Below, one piece after another: positions 32,301-40,426 of a stretch of DNA of 64,000 bases (its first letter is position 1; each line of letters starts with the position of its first letter). The notes below the pieces were generated by a model. The model searched no databases and was not told the DNA's origin. It saw only the letters and a program-made list of their open reading frames with translations. The stretch comes from Mucilaginibacter tolerans. GTDB taxonomy: Bacteria; Bacteroidota; Bacteroidia; Sphingobacteriales; Sphingobacteriaceae. The translations under genes were made by a program, and so were the position numbers. The stretch is from the NCBI RefSeq assembly GCF_030519375.1, contig NZ_JAUMKB010000003.1:362621-426620 (forward strand), given 5' to 3'.

Positions 32301-33103
32301 GTAAAACTATTTATGGGCAAAAGAACGAACCCATAAAATGGCAGCGCAATGATGAAATTGGGGCGCTAATTACTGAATATAATAATATGATTGCCGCATT
32401 GGAACAAAGCGCGCAAAAGCTCGCCCAGTCTGAGAGGGAAAGCGCATGGCGCGAAATGGCTAAGCAGGTGGCGCATGAAATTAAAAACCCGCTTACGCCG
32501 TTAAAACTGGGCTTGCAACTTTTGGAAAAATCGTGGAGGGATAAAGACCCCAAATTCGATCAGAAATTCGAGCGTTTCAGCAAATCATTTGTTGAGCAGA
32601 TAGAAAGTTTATCATCTATCGCATCTGAGTTCTCGGCGTTTGCTAAAATGCCTGATACGCGGATCGTACGCATGGACATTTTTGAAGCATTGACACAGGC
32701 AGTCACCATTTTTAAACAAATGGATAATATCAGGATAGTATTTAATCCTCCGGACAGTCAGTTTTTTATCAATGCAGACCGGGATCAGTTGCTCAGATGT
32801 TTTAATAACCTGTTAAAGAATGCGATAGAGGCCATGCCGCCCGACAGGCAGGGCCTGATTGAAATAAACTATCTGATAACCAGTAAAAATATTTTGCTTA
32901 GTGTAAAGGATAATGGTAACGGCATACCTGATAATCTTCGCGAAAAAATATTCGAACCAAACTTCACCACCAAAAGCTCCGGCACCGGACTTGGCCTGGC
33001 ATTCGTGAAAAACTCCATTGAAAATGCAGGCGGTAAAGTATGGTTCGAAACCACAATTGGTGCCGGTACTATTTTCTACTTTAGCTTACCGGAAGCATCC
33101 TGA
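29360..33103 (+). CDS. very large orphan sensor histidine kinase
   Basis: This 1247-residue membrane sensor kinase has an N-terminal transmembrane helix (about 8-26) and an extracytoplasmic part to about 210. A polytopic block of about eight helices spans 210-470. A second extracytoplasmic domain ends with a helix near 715-740, and a third region is bounded by helices near 785-810 and 950-975. HAMP, HisKA (H1039 in AKQVAHEIKNPLTPLKLG) and HATPase_c (NNLLKNAIEAM, DNGNGI, GTGLGLAFV) complete it. The kinase core resembles NtrY-type proteins. No response regulator gene is adjacent. The start is TTG 29360; the N-terminal helix requires it. Confidence 0.85.
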   Translation: MTTSAKIRLLLALLFASLLLTAVIVQKTYTPRNNLYQTGQTLEDNLQNKEATVKKFLDDKENFNKLKTLGSDEQEALKTIKQFTTDENIWVLTYKDNRLVFWSGVKVIPLRPGTIRDGYSFVQEPNGYYNVIRKSEGRFSAMFFIPVKINYHVQNQYLHNIFAKNLLKDNNIELADFTEKNVFEVHALDGTLLFSVKVKDNEVGHKFFYFEVVLWILCAFVLFLLVHSVCNYIALKGYVYLSFLILASFIVLLRIINLHYGWPGFSHQPEIFQSQYYSNGPLFPSLGDFCINILYCTWFATFVFRHKDKILINAYNKFIGYIIVIAFVLILDVSSTALLRLFYGLVRYSDINFDVNNVLNLSGFSVLGVIMLCFSFLIFYLLTEVTLTICSRLVVPASHQVAILLLSMIIATIIVGYQDHEFSSFYIFWAVWVILRGYAYKYNQGKITSYSLVIIILLCAVLSAIKLNHFQAIKEKETRKDLVKQLEAPNDLVANNMFRDIDKRIVTDPVILRYFSDTTHNTLTALADHIQRKYFDGYLGKYEFKLHEYNSKGEALGDKAYELDIFKDMIKFDSFFKESDHFYRDIGTLGVLKYLALIPIFKGEVNVGTIVVELESKFLHGENSFPALLIEGTYKSNDLFKGYSYAFYQDNKLLSQNGHYVYSLINHDLKGNLKEYVFTNTSSSESERFGILKGYSHLIYEPSKRNLIVISKENDILINTITSITFFFIVFLFFAVTCISVRWLWARIRIMYIKDNYLHWVLQLNFDKILYKTRIQLSIVFAVVITLIMVGIITYLSIVDQYNAQQEETISEKVSHIAKAFESSSLIYEAFNTNSVEGFQLKFNEFARTYSVDLTLFNTGGNELVSTQPKLYDYGLLAPRINAKAFIYLNKLQKSEYLHNEIIGELNYKAAYVPVKDSKRTLGYLQLPYFSNEADYKQRAGSLLNAMINVYALIFIAIGLLAVFIARQITNPLNIIQMSLSKTIYGQKNEPIKWQRNDEIGALITEYNNMIAALEQSAQKLAQSERESAWREMAKQVAHEIKNPLTPLKLGLQLLEKSWRDKDPKFDQKFERFSKSFVEQIESLSSIASEFSAFAKMPDTRIVRMDIFEALTQAVTIFKQMDNIRIVFNPPDSQFFINADRDQLLRCFNNLLKNAIEAMPPDRQGLIEINYLITSKNILLSVKDNGNGIPDNLREKIFEPNFTTKSSGTGLGLAFVKNSIENAGGKVWFETTIGAGTIFYFSLPEAS

Positions 33104-33148
33104 AGCTAAAAAAGCCAATCAGACCAATTAAAAATTAACGAAAATATT

Positions 33149-34057
33149 CTATTTATCACTTAGCAGTATAGGATTCCCCTTCCCTGTTCCACCAATAATG
33201 ATCACCTTGGCATTAGGCGACAAAGCAATCTCTTTCTGAGCTTTGATGCTCTCATATATCAACTGCTTGTCGGACAAGCCAGTAGACAGTATTTTTTGAT
33301 AATCCGCTATACCCTGGGCTTCCACTCGTTTACGGTCAGCTTCCTGACGCTCCTTTTGTAGCACAAACTGCATCTTTTGTGCATCCTGTTCAGCGTTGAT
33401 TTTTGACTCGATACTCGCCTTTACCGATGCCGGTAAAGAAATGTTACGGATAAGCACTTGCTGAACTTCCAGCCCATTTTTGGCAAAATTCTGAGTGATC
33501 GTTTGATTGATCTTATTCTGGAATTCCTGGCGCTTTACTGAATAAAGATCAACGGCCTGGTAACTAACTGCATTATCACGTATAGCTGTGCGCGTAACCG
33601 GCCGCACGATCTTGTCTTCATACTTTTCTCCGATATTTTGCAGAATAAAAGGAGCCTTATCAGGACTTACCTTATATAGTACAGAAAGGTCAATGGTAAC
33701 CTCCAACCCATCTGAAGACAGTACGCGTATGGCGTCATCACCCTGTACCTGACCTTCACCGCTTCTCGCGCTCATGGTATAATTTTGGGTCTGAATATCA
33801 AAGGTATGCACCTCAACCAGTGGGTTAATGATATGCAGGCCGCTTTCAAGGACATTATCCTGTACTTTGCCAAAGAGTGTTTGTACGCCAACACTACCAG
33901 CCTCTATCTGCTTAAACATAGATAGCGCCAGTCCTAAAGCAATAATTACAATCCCAACAGTGTTTACGATACCACCAAAACGGCTGCCTGGTTCCGGCGA
34001 GCGTTTGAGCACGATGCCCACGATGAGCACAATGATCCCTAAGATTGCAATAAACAT
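33149..34057 (-). CDS. prohibitin/SPFH-family membrane protein
   Basis: This 302-residue protein has two N-terminal hydrophobic segments (about 2-18 and 28-46). These are followed by an SPFH/PHB domain (about 48-240, with EAGSVGVQTLFGKVQDNVLESGLH read as two parts) and a charged helical tail (about 230-265) typical of oligomerising prohibitins. It would form ring-like scaffolds in the inner membrane. It may be cotranscribed with the small membrane protein and rhodanese genes upstream on the same strand (gaps of 11 and 1 nt). Confidence 0.88.
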   Translation of the reverse strand: MFIAILGIIVLIVGIVLKRSPEPGSRFGGIVNTVGIVIIALGLALSMFKQIEAGSVGVQTLFGKVQDNVLESGLHIINPLVEVHTFDIQTQNYTMSARSGEGQVQGDDAIRVLSSDGLEVTIDLSVLYKVSPDKAPFILQNIGEKYEDKIVRPVTRTAIRDNAVSYQAVDLYSVKRQEFQNKINQTITQNFAKNGLEVQQVLIRNISLPASVKASIESKINAEQDAQKMQFVLQKERQEADRKRVEAQGIADYQKILSTGLSDKQLIYESIKAQKEIALSPNAKVIIIGGTGKGNPILLSDK

Positions 34058-34068
34058 AGGTTTTTAAT

Positions 34069-34257
34069 TTAAGGTTTGTTTTGCATGTTGCGCACCTCCT
34101 TCAGGAGGCGTATTTTTAAAATAACGAACACAGCGCCAATAAACAATGCGCTCAGGATATACTCATACCGGCCTTTTTCGATACCGGTCCATATCATGAT
34201 GATGCAGAAAACAAGGGCAAGATTATAAATAACGTTAAGCGCTAATTTTTTGCCCAT
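34069..34257 (-). CDS. small two-helix membrane protein
   Basis: This 62-residue protein has two transmembrane segments (about 6-24 and 31-48) and a basic C-terminus. It looks like a Bacteroidota-specific small membrane family (DUF6358-like, from memory). It lies 1 nt after the rhodanese stop and 11 nt before the prohibitin start, so it belongs to a three-gene unit. Function unknown. Confidence 0.68.
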   Translation of the reverse strand: MGKKLALNVIYNLALVFCIIMIWTGIEKGRYEYILSALFIGAVFVILKIRLLKEVRNMQNKP

Positions 34258-34258
34258 A

Positions 34259-34576
34259 TCAATAAACTTCTATAGTTGGGTCAATTTCCTGCTGCCAGGC
34301 TAAAATGCCGCCCTGCAGGTTGTATAAATTGGTGAATCCAAAATTTTGCTCCAGTTGGGTAATGGCTGCAGCGCTGCGTTTGCCGCTGCGGCACTGCATT
34401 ATTACAGGTTTGTCTTTGGCAATCCGTTCAGCTTCTATTAATATTCCCCCAAGCGGAATCAACAAGCCGCCCAGGTTCGACATTTCATACTCAAAATCCT
34501 CGCGAACGTCAATTAATTGAAAATCTTCGCCCTTGTCCATCATCTCCTTCAGTTCTTCAACAGTTATTTCTTTCAT
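34259..34576 (-). CDS. single-domain rhodanese
   Basis: This 105-residue protein consists of one rhodanese fold: EFQLIDVREDFEYE-like N-terminal motif (the sequence reads DFQLIDVREDFEYE), active-site cysteine C62 in the loop CRSGKRS, and the C-terminal YNLQGGILAWQ. It likely carries persulfide sulfur. It is the first gene of the rhodanese, small membrane protein, prohibitin unit. Confidence 0.9.
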   Translation of the reverse strand: MKEITVEELKEMMDKGEDFQLIDVREDFEYEMSNLGGLLIPLGGILIEAERIAKDKPVIMQCRSGKRSAAAITQLEQNFGFTNLYNLQGGILAWQQEIDPTIEVY

Positions 34577-34670
34577 GGTGTTAAAAATAATTTAAATCAA
34601 ATGTAGCCTTTTTCTGTATAATTAATTAGTCACATATTTTGTAACAATCACTAAGTAACAGCGTTTTATA

Positions 34671-34678
34671 TATGTTTG
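34671..34678 (+). promoter_or_regulatory. -7 promoter box TATGTTTG before the DUF4407 gene
   Basis: Consensus octamer 20 nt before ATG 34699; no TTG at the standard spacing. Confidence 0.45.
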
Positions 34679-34698
34679 CATAAAATTTACATCGACGG

Positions 34699-35817
34699 AT
34701 GAAGAAGATAACCCGGTTTTTTTGGTTCTGTTCCGGAGCCCATGTTGGTACGCTGAAGAAATATCCCATCGAACATAATAAATACGTAGGTATTGGCGCC
34801 ACTATATTTTTCACAGCATTATTTGCCTCTTTATCAGGAGGTTATGCCATGTATTTTGTTTTTAACGGCAGCCCTTTTGCAGTGGGATTTGCTATTTTAT
34901 TCGGCATGTTGTGGGGCTTGGCCATCTTCAATATGGACCGTTACATTGTCTCCAGTATCAACAAAGAAGGTACCACCCGCCAGCAGATTGCGCAGGCATC
35001 GCCACGTATTTTACTGGCCATTATGATCGGCGTGGTAATATCCCGTCCACTTGAATTGAAAATTTTTGACAAAGAGATTAGACAAAAATTAAAGACGGCC
35101 TATCTTAAAGGTCAGAACCGGAAGATCGATACGCTGCAAAAAGCATATAACGAAAAATATGCTATGGAACTAACCAAGAACGGCGATCTGAAAAAAGAAA
35201 AAGATTCACTGGAGCGCGATATCAACCGCTCCCGTTATCAGTTAAACCAGGAAGTTTTTGGCGATAAAACCAATCAAACATCTGGAATACAGGGATATGG
35301 CACTTACGCTAAACAGAAGCAGACTGTTCTGCAAGAGAAAGAAGCAAGGCTAAAGACTGTTACCGATAATTTGGGGCAAATGGATAATTACCTGAGCCAG
35401 CGGAAAGATTTTGAAGGATTGAACGGCACGCGCATGTTTAATCCGCACGAACTGGATAGTTTAGCTAATGTTGCCGGTTTCTCTGACCGTAACTGGGCTT
35501 TGGGACAATTAACTTATAATGATAATGGTACCCGCGACCTGGATACTTATCTCGCTATTTCGTTCATCGGATACTTGTTTATCCTGTTCGAGTGTTTGCC
35601 GGTGTTTGTAAAATTAATGTCGCCGAAGGGACCTTACGATGTAGCTCAGGCCAAGGTAACTGAATCGGATATTTATTATGCCGAAAAGGATAAGGAGCGC
35701 GAAATAGCTGCTACCGACCGCCTGTTCGATCATAATCTTGACGTGGATGTTGACCGGAAAAAACGCATCATCACCGCGCAATCGGAATATGATTTTGAAC
35801 GCCATACATATGATTGA
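34699..35817 (+). CDS. DUF4407 membrane protein
   Basis: This 372-residue protein begins with the conserved FWFCSGAHVGTLKKYP. It has three or four transmembrane segments in the first 120 residues (with FGMLWGLAIFNMDRYIVSS) and a long soluble helical, coiled-coil-like region (about 120-250). A last membrane helix near 275-300 (YLAISFIGYLFILFECLPVF) and a charged tail follow. This matches DUF4407, whose function is unknown. It is a single gene followed by a word-repeat hairpin. Confidence 0.86.
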   Translation: MKKITRFFWFCSGAHVGTLKKYPIEHNKYVGIGATIFFTALFASLSGGYAMYFVFNGSPFAVGFAILFGMLWGLAIFNMDRYIVSSINKEGTTRQQIAQASPRILLAIMIGVVISRPLELKIFDKEIRQKLKTAYLKGQNRKIDTLQKAYNEKYAMELTKNGDLKKEKDSLERDINRSRYQLNQEVFGDKTNQTSGIQGYGTYAKQKQTVLQEKEARLKTVTDNLGQMDNYLSQRKDFEGLNGTRMFNPHELDSLANVAGFSDRNWALGQLTYNDNGTRDLDTYLAISFIGYLFILFECLPVFVKLMSPKGPYDVAQAKVTESDIYYAEKDKEREIAATDRLFDHNLDVDVDRKKRIITAQSEYDFERHTYD

Positions 35818-35819
35818 TG

Positions 35820-35908
35820 TTAGTTAAATTGTTGAGTTAGATTAAGTTGATTGGGTTAAATCGATCAACTGCTCACTTAATCAACTCAATCCAACTTAAT
35901 CAACTAAT
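35820..35908. repeat. word-repeat hairpin, CAATCAACT family, copy 2
   Basis: Left words GTTGAGTTAGATTAAG and TTGATTGGGTTAAATCG; right words ACTTAATCAACTCAATCC and AACTTAATCAACTAATTG. Same vocabulary as 28282-28374 but a different order. It lies between the DUF4407 gene and the M61 peptidase gene. Confidence 0.75.
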
Positions 35909-35951
35909 TGTGACGATTTAATAGTAATTTCAGCGCTGTTAACTCGAACAC

Positions 35952-37823
35952 ATGAAGAAGTTTTATTTACTGGCAACAGCCTTTCTATGGGCTACCACAA
36001 CCTTTGCCCAGGACGATACCAAGCAAAAACCCATTTTTTATTCTGTTTCGTTTCCCAATGCGGTCCACCACGAGGCTGAAATTGTATTGACTATTCCCGA
36101 TGCTCCATCAGGGGCTATACGGGTACGTATGAGCCGCTCGTCGGCCGGAAGATATGCCACGCACGAGTTTGGAAAAAATATTTACAACATTAAAGCTTCC
36201 GATGCTGGTGGCGGCGACCTTGAAATAAGACAATTAGAAGGCGATCTGTACGAGATACCCACACATGGCGACGCCGTTAAAATAAGCTATACACTTTTTG
36301 CTAATTGGACGGACGGCACCTATGCCAGCGTCGACCCAAGCCACGCCCACCTGAACATGCCTGCTGCTTTTATGTGGGTGGTAGGCCAGGACAGGCGCGC
36401 TATCAGATTCCAGTTTAACGATCTCGACAAATATGGCTGGAGAGTAGCCACCCAATTAAAGAATGAAGGCGCCGGCGTATACAGCGCACCTAACATGCAG
36501 TATATGATGGATAGCCCTACTGAGCTATCGGCTTACAAAGTGAGCAGTTGGGAAGTAGATAACAATGGCAAAACAGAAAAGATCAACCTGGCTATTCACT
36601 CAGATGATGACCAATCAGTGATCGATTCTTTTGCCAAGCAGATCGGTCGTATGGTTCTGGAGGAAAAAGCAGTTTTTGGTGAACTGCCAGTTTATGATTA
36701 TGGTGAATATACCTTCCTTGATGATGTTTACCCAACAAACTCAGGCGATGGCATGGAACACCGCAATTCTACCTGTATTGTGCATCCCGCTGCAAAAGTT
36801 AGTGGCAATGAACTGCGATTAATCAGTACTTACTCGCACGAGTATTTCCATAGCTGGAATGTAAAGCGCATCCGTCCGAAATCACTGGAGCCATTCAATT
36901 TTGAGCATGCCGACATGAGCAGTGAGCTTTGGTTTGCCGAAGGCTTTACACAATACTATGGTGAAATGCTCCTGGTACGTGCCGGTTTCCATAATGTGGA
37001 TGACTATGGTTATACAATTGCAGGCTTAGTAAACCAGATTTTAAATACGCCAGGTGCAGCTAAGTACCCTGCAACGCATATGAGCCGTTATTCGGTATTT
37101 GCCGATGCCGGCGTATCCATCGACCCAAATAACCAGGCTAATATGTTTACCAGCTACTATACCTACGGTGGCGCAATAGCTTTAGCGCTCGACCTGCGTT
37201 TGAGATCAGAATTTAACCTGACACTTGACGATTATATGCGCACCGTTTGGCTTGACCGAGGAAAAGTAATGAAGCCTTACACGGTCCCGGATCTGCAAAG
37301 CGATCTGGCCAAAGTGACCAAAAACCCCAAATTCGCAGCTGATTTCTTCAACAAATACATCAATGGAATTGAAAAGAATGATTATGCCACATTATTAGCC
37401 AAAGCAGGATTGCTGTTGCGCAAAGCAGCACCAGGCAAAGGCTGGGCAGGACCGTTGAGCTATAACCGCAACCGTGGCCGTTCGGGTGAAGCACGCACTA
37501 CGGATGAATCAGGGCTGCCGGTTCAGGTAAGTATTATCGGTGCGCCGGTATATAAAGCCGGTCTTGATGTAGGCGACATTATTCTGAAAGCTGACGGAAA
37601 AGAAGTAAAAGATGCACCATCATTTACTGATATTGTTTCTGCAAAAAAACCTGGTGATAAGGTAACGATAAACTACAAAAACCGCACAGGCGAGCATGAA
37701 ACTACCATTACACTGGAAGAAAGCCCATACTTTGAAGTGGTAACTTATGAGAAGGCCGGCAAGGAGTTAACCAAAGAACAGACCGATTTCCGTAACAACT
37801 GGCTATCAACCAAAGTCAAATAA
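35952..37823 (+). CDS. exported M61-family aminopeptidase with PDZ domain
   Basis: This 623-residue protein has a signal peptide (MKKFYLLATAFLWATTTFA) and an N-terminal beta domain. The M61 catalytic domain has the zinc motif HEYFHSWNVKRI (H296, E297, H300) and the downstream ELWFAEGFTQYY glutamate. A C-terminal PDZ domain (about 515-605, AGLDVGDIILKADGKEV) follows. Related glycyl aminopeptidases remove N-terminal Gly or Ala. It probably acts in the periplasm. The M28 peptidase gene follows in the same direction after 86 nt. Confidence 0.92.
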   Translation: MKKFYLLATAFLWATTTFAQDDTKQKPIFYSVSFPNAVHHEAEIVLTIPDAPSGAIRVRMSRSSAGRYATHEFGKNIYNIKASDAGGGDLEIRQLEGDLYEIPTHGDAVKISYTLFANWTDGTYASVDPSHAHLNMPAAFMWVVGQDRRAIRFQFNDLDKYGWRVATQLKNEGAGVYSAPNMQYMMDSPTELSAYKVSSWEVDNNGKTEKINLAIHSDDDQSVIDSFAKQIGRMVLEEKAVFGELPVYDYGEYTFLDDVYPTNSGDGMEHRNSTCIVHPAAKVSGNELRLISTYSHEYFHSWNVKRIRPKSLEPFNFEHADMSSELWFAEGFTQYYGEMLLVRAGFHNVDDYGYTIAGLVNQILNTPGAAKYPATHMSRYSVFADAGVSIDPNNQANMFTSYYTYGGAIALALDLRLRSEFNLTLDDYMRTVWLDRGKVMKPYTVPDLQSDLAKVTKNPKFAADFFNKYINGIEKNDYATLLAKAGLLLRKAAPGKGWAGPLSYNRNRGRSGEARTTDESGLPVQVSIIGAPVYKAGLDVGDIILKADGKEVKDAPSFTDIVSAKKPGDKVTINYKNRTGEHETTITLEESPYFEVVTYEKAGKELTKEQTDFRNNWLSTKVK

Positions 37824-37909
37824 ACACGAAAACCGTCTTGAGCCATTACTTACAATAAAATATGACGGCTCATGATAGCTTTCATCACTGTTAAGAAACA
37901 ATTAATTCG

Positions 37910-39211
37910 ATGAAAAAACTTTTAACCTTAGTCGCTTTAACAGCGATCACATTGGGCAGCTTTGCACAGGATGTCAATAAAATGATCAAACAGGATGATG
38001 TGGAGCGCATCATCAAAACACTTTCTGCGGACGATATGCAAGGCAGGGCCACCTTTACCCCCGGCATAGAAAAAGCTGCTCAATTTATTGAAAGCGAGTA
38101 CAAAAAGATCGGTTTGCAGCCGATGGAGGGTAATGCCGGCTATCGTCAGAATTTTACGATGGTAAAGAAAACCCCGACCAAGGCTGAAATTAGCATAAAC
38201 GGCACGCCTGTTCCGCTTGAAAATATTGCGATACAGGGGAGTGAATCGTTCAGTTGGAATAAACTGGAAGATGCTGAAATTGTGAAGGTAACGCCCGATA
38301 AAGATTTGAGAAAGGTATATATGTCGGTCTTGCAAAGCGGTAAAAACACGCTGGTGTTGATTGATCCCAAGTTCAGTGATCTGTTTAAACGCGTTCGGGG
38401 CCGCGCCGCCGGGGGAAGCGTTTCTTTTAAGGACAATCAAACCAAGAAACCTGCCCTGGCATTTGTTCTTGGCACGTTTGATGATGTAAAATCTCTTACC
38501 GTTAACTACGAAGTAAGCAGCATGGAACTGCCTTTGTTTAACATTGCAGGTATTATTCCTGGTAAAACCAAGCCAAATGAATATGTGGTGTTTTCAGGTC
38601 ACTATGATCACCTGGGTATAGTTACACCAGTCAAAGGCGATAGCATAGCCAATGGTGCAGATGACGATGCCTCCGGCACAACTGCCGTAATCAGCCTGGC
38701 CAGGTATTACAAAAAATTGAATAATAATGCGCGCACACTGGTATTCGTTGCCTTTACTGCAGAGGAGATCGGCGAATTCGGTTCGCAGTATTTTGCCAAA
38801 ACCGTCGACCCGGATAAAGTAGTGGCGATGTTCAATATTGAAATGATCGGTAAAGCATCCAAATTCGGACAGAATGCAGCCTTTATAACAGGTTTTGAAC
38901 GTTCTGACTTCGGCAAGATATTGCAAAAAAACTTAGAAGGTACAGCCTTTAAGTTTTATCCCGACCCTTACCCTGACCAAGATCTGTTTTACCGGAGCGA
39001 TAATGCCTCGCTTGCCGAAGTGGGTGTTCCGGCGCACACGATCTCAACCGACCAGATCGATATCGATAAACTATACCATACCGTAGGTGATGAATTCAGC
39101 ACATTGGATGTGGGCAATATCACCTCAACTATAAGAGCTATTGCCTTAAGCTCACGTACAATAGTTGCAGGAACTGATACACCTACGAGAGTGCCTAAAC
39201 TGAAAAGGTAA
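37910..39211 (+). CDS. exported M28-family metallopeptidase
   Basis: This 433-residue protein has a signal peptide (about 1-19, ending SFA). An M28 domain carries the di-zinc ligands in VVFSGHYDHLG, NGADDDASGT, FTAEEIGEFGSQYF and the C-terminal DQIDIDKLYHTVGDEF. A protease-associated-like insertion (about 90-190) precedes the catalytic core. It is probably a periplasmic aminopeptidase cooperating with the M61 enzyme encoded upstream. Confidence 0.91.
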   Translation: MKKLLTLVALTAITLGSFAQDVNKMIKQDDVERIIKTLSADDMQGRATFTPGIEKAAQFIESEYKKIGLQPMEGNAGYRQNFTMVKKTPTKAEISINGTPVPLENIAIQGSESFSWNKLEDAEIVKVTPDKDLRKVYMSVLQSGKNTLVLIDPKFSDLFKRVRGRAAGGSVSFKDNQTKKPALAFVLGTFDDVKSLTVNYEVSSMELPLFNIAGIIPGKTKPNEYVVFSGHYDHLGIVTPVKGDSIANGADDDASGTTAVISLARYYKKLNNNARTLVFVAFTAEEIGEFGSQYFAKTVDPDKVVAMFNIEMIGKASKFGQNAAFITGFERSDFGKILQKNLEGTAFKFYPDPYPDQDLFYRSDNASLAEVGVPAHTISTDQIDIDKLYHTVGDEFSTLDVGNITSTIRAIALSSRTIVAGTDTPTRVPKLKR

Positions 39212-39267
39212 GATTAGTGGCAGAAGCAGTAACATGACTGCAAAGCTGCTACTGCGACTTTAACTTT

Positions 39268-39882
39268 ATGAATACAAAACAACACACCATCCCCCGCATT
39301 GCCATACAAAGCGTAGGCACCGGTTTAACGATGATGGCTTTTTTTACCATGATGTGGACAGGCATAGCCTATGGCAGCATGGGTAGTAATGGATTGATCA
39401 TATTAATACTGTTTTCGCTTATTGCGCTAACACTTATTTTTAATGGCATAAAATTTTTTCTTGAGGCAAAACGTTTCCCAAAATCTGAAAGTGAAGCCGA
39501 CAAAGCCGAAGAAAAGCGGACCGGCAAATGGTTCGGAATAATTTTCGGAGCAGAAGGCTTGCTGATTTTTGTAGGTATTAATATCGTGATCAACCTGGGC
39601 CATGCCGACCTGACGATACCGGTTATGGCGCTGGTTGTCGGATTGCATTTTTACCCGCTGGCGAGGGTGTTCAGAAGAACGATCGATTATTACCTTGCTA
39701 CCTGGACAACCATTGTCGCCATTATTGGCATCTGGTTTATATTGAACAAATCTTATTCAACCGCTACAATTGATGCCTTTGTAGGCGTGGGGACTGCAAT
39801 TGCTACTTCTTGCTATGGGGTTTATATGATCTATACTGGAAAAAGATTTGTCAACTCATTGAACAAAACGAGCGCTGATTAG
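39268..39882 (+). CDS. six-helix membrane protein of unknown function
   Basis: This 204-residue protein has about six transmembrane segments (for example TGLTMMAFFTMMWTGIAYG and YLATWTTIVAIIGIWFILN) and a basic cytoplasmic loop around 68-88 (KRFPKSESEADKAEEKRTGK). No family is recognised with confidence. Its TAG stop overlaps the stop codon of the convergent acetyltransferase gene. Confidence 0.7.
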   Translation: MNTKQHTIPRIAIQSVGTGLTMMAFFTMMWTGIAYGSMGSNGLIILILFSLIALTLIFNGIKFFLEAKRFPKSESEADKAEEKRTGKWFGIIFGAEGLLIFVGINIVINLGHADLTIPVMALVVGLHFYPLARVFRRTIDYYLATWTTIVAIIGIWFILNKSYSTATIDAFVGVGTAIATSCYGVYMIYTGKRFVNSLNKTSAD

Positions 39883-40376
39883 ATCAATTCCTTCCGCATC
39901 ACATAATCATTCATCCAGTATGAGCCGATGGGGATATCCTCTTCATAAGCCACGCTGAACCCCATCTTTTCATAAAAGTGCTTTGCTTTGTTGTAGCGGT
40001 TTACATTCAGGTCGAGGGTATGCTTACCAGCTTCAATGGTTTTCTGCGCTACTTCGTTGATCAATATTTTTCCGTAGCCTTTGCCTTGGGTTTCGGGCAG
40101 GCAATATAATTTATGTAGTTTATATATCTCCGGATCTTCTTCGCGCGGTGAATAGCCCGCAAAAGCAACCGGTTTACCATCTTCAATCAGCAATAAATAA
40201 GTTTGAGTACCATGTTCCAACTGTGCTGAGATATTTTCGACTGAATAAATCTTATTCAGCATAAATTCGATTTGCTCTTTTTCCAATATAGGCGAATAAG
40301 TGGCCCACCAGGTTTTTTCGGCAATTTCTATTATGGTTTTCAGATCAGATATAGTGGCTTGTCGGATAGTGTACAT
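39879..40376 (-). CDS. GNAT-family N-acetyltransferase
   Basis: This 165-residue acetyl-CoA-dependent enzyme has the acetyl-CoA loop YCLPETQGKGYGKILINEVAQ split around residues 92-112 (the QGKGYGK signature) and the C-terminal NRYNKAKHFYEKMGF motif that often marks protein or small-molecule acetylation. The substrate is unknown. A TATATTTG box ends 4 nt before the ATG. The final codon and stop overlap the neighbouring gene's stop. Confidence 0.9.
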   Translation of the reverse strand: MYTIRQATISDLKTIIEIAEKTWWATYSPILEKEQIEFMLNKIYSVENISAQLEHGTQTYLLLIEDGKPVAFAGYSPREEDPEIYKLHKLYCLPETQGKGYGKILINEVAQKTIEAGKHTLDLNVNRYNKAKHFYEKMGFSVAYEEDIPIGSYWMNDYVMRKELI

Positions 40377-40380
40377 TTTT

Positions 40381-40388
40381 CAAATATA
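40381..40388 (-). promoter_or_regulatory. -7 promoter box TATATTTG, 4 nt before the GNAT start
   Basis: Perfect consensus on the minus strand followed by AAAA and the ATG at 40376; predicts a leaderless mRNA. The -33 region would fall inside the family A repeat at 40405. Confidence 0.5.
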
Positions 40389-40404
40389 TCACAAATCTGC
40401 ACAG

Positions 40405-40426
40405 GCGCGATGCATCGCGTCTCTAC
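40405..40426. repeat. family A palindrome, left arm truncated
   Basis: GCGCGATGCATCGCGTCTCTAC: centre and right arm match the consensus exactly and about 6 bases of the left arm are replaced. The last base is also the last base of the rarA stop codon. Confidence 0.8.
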
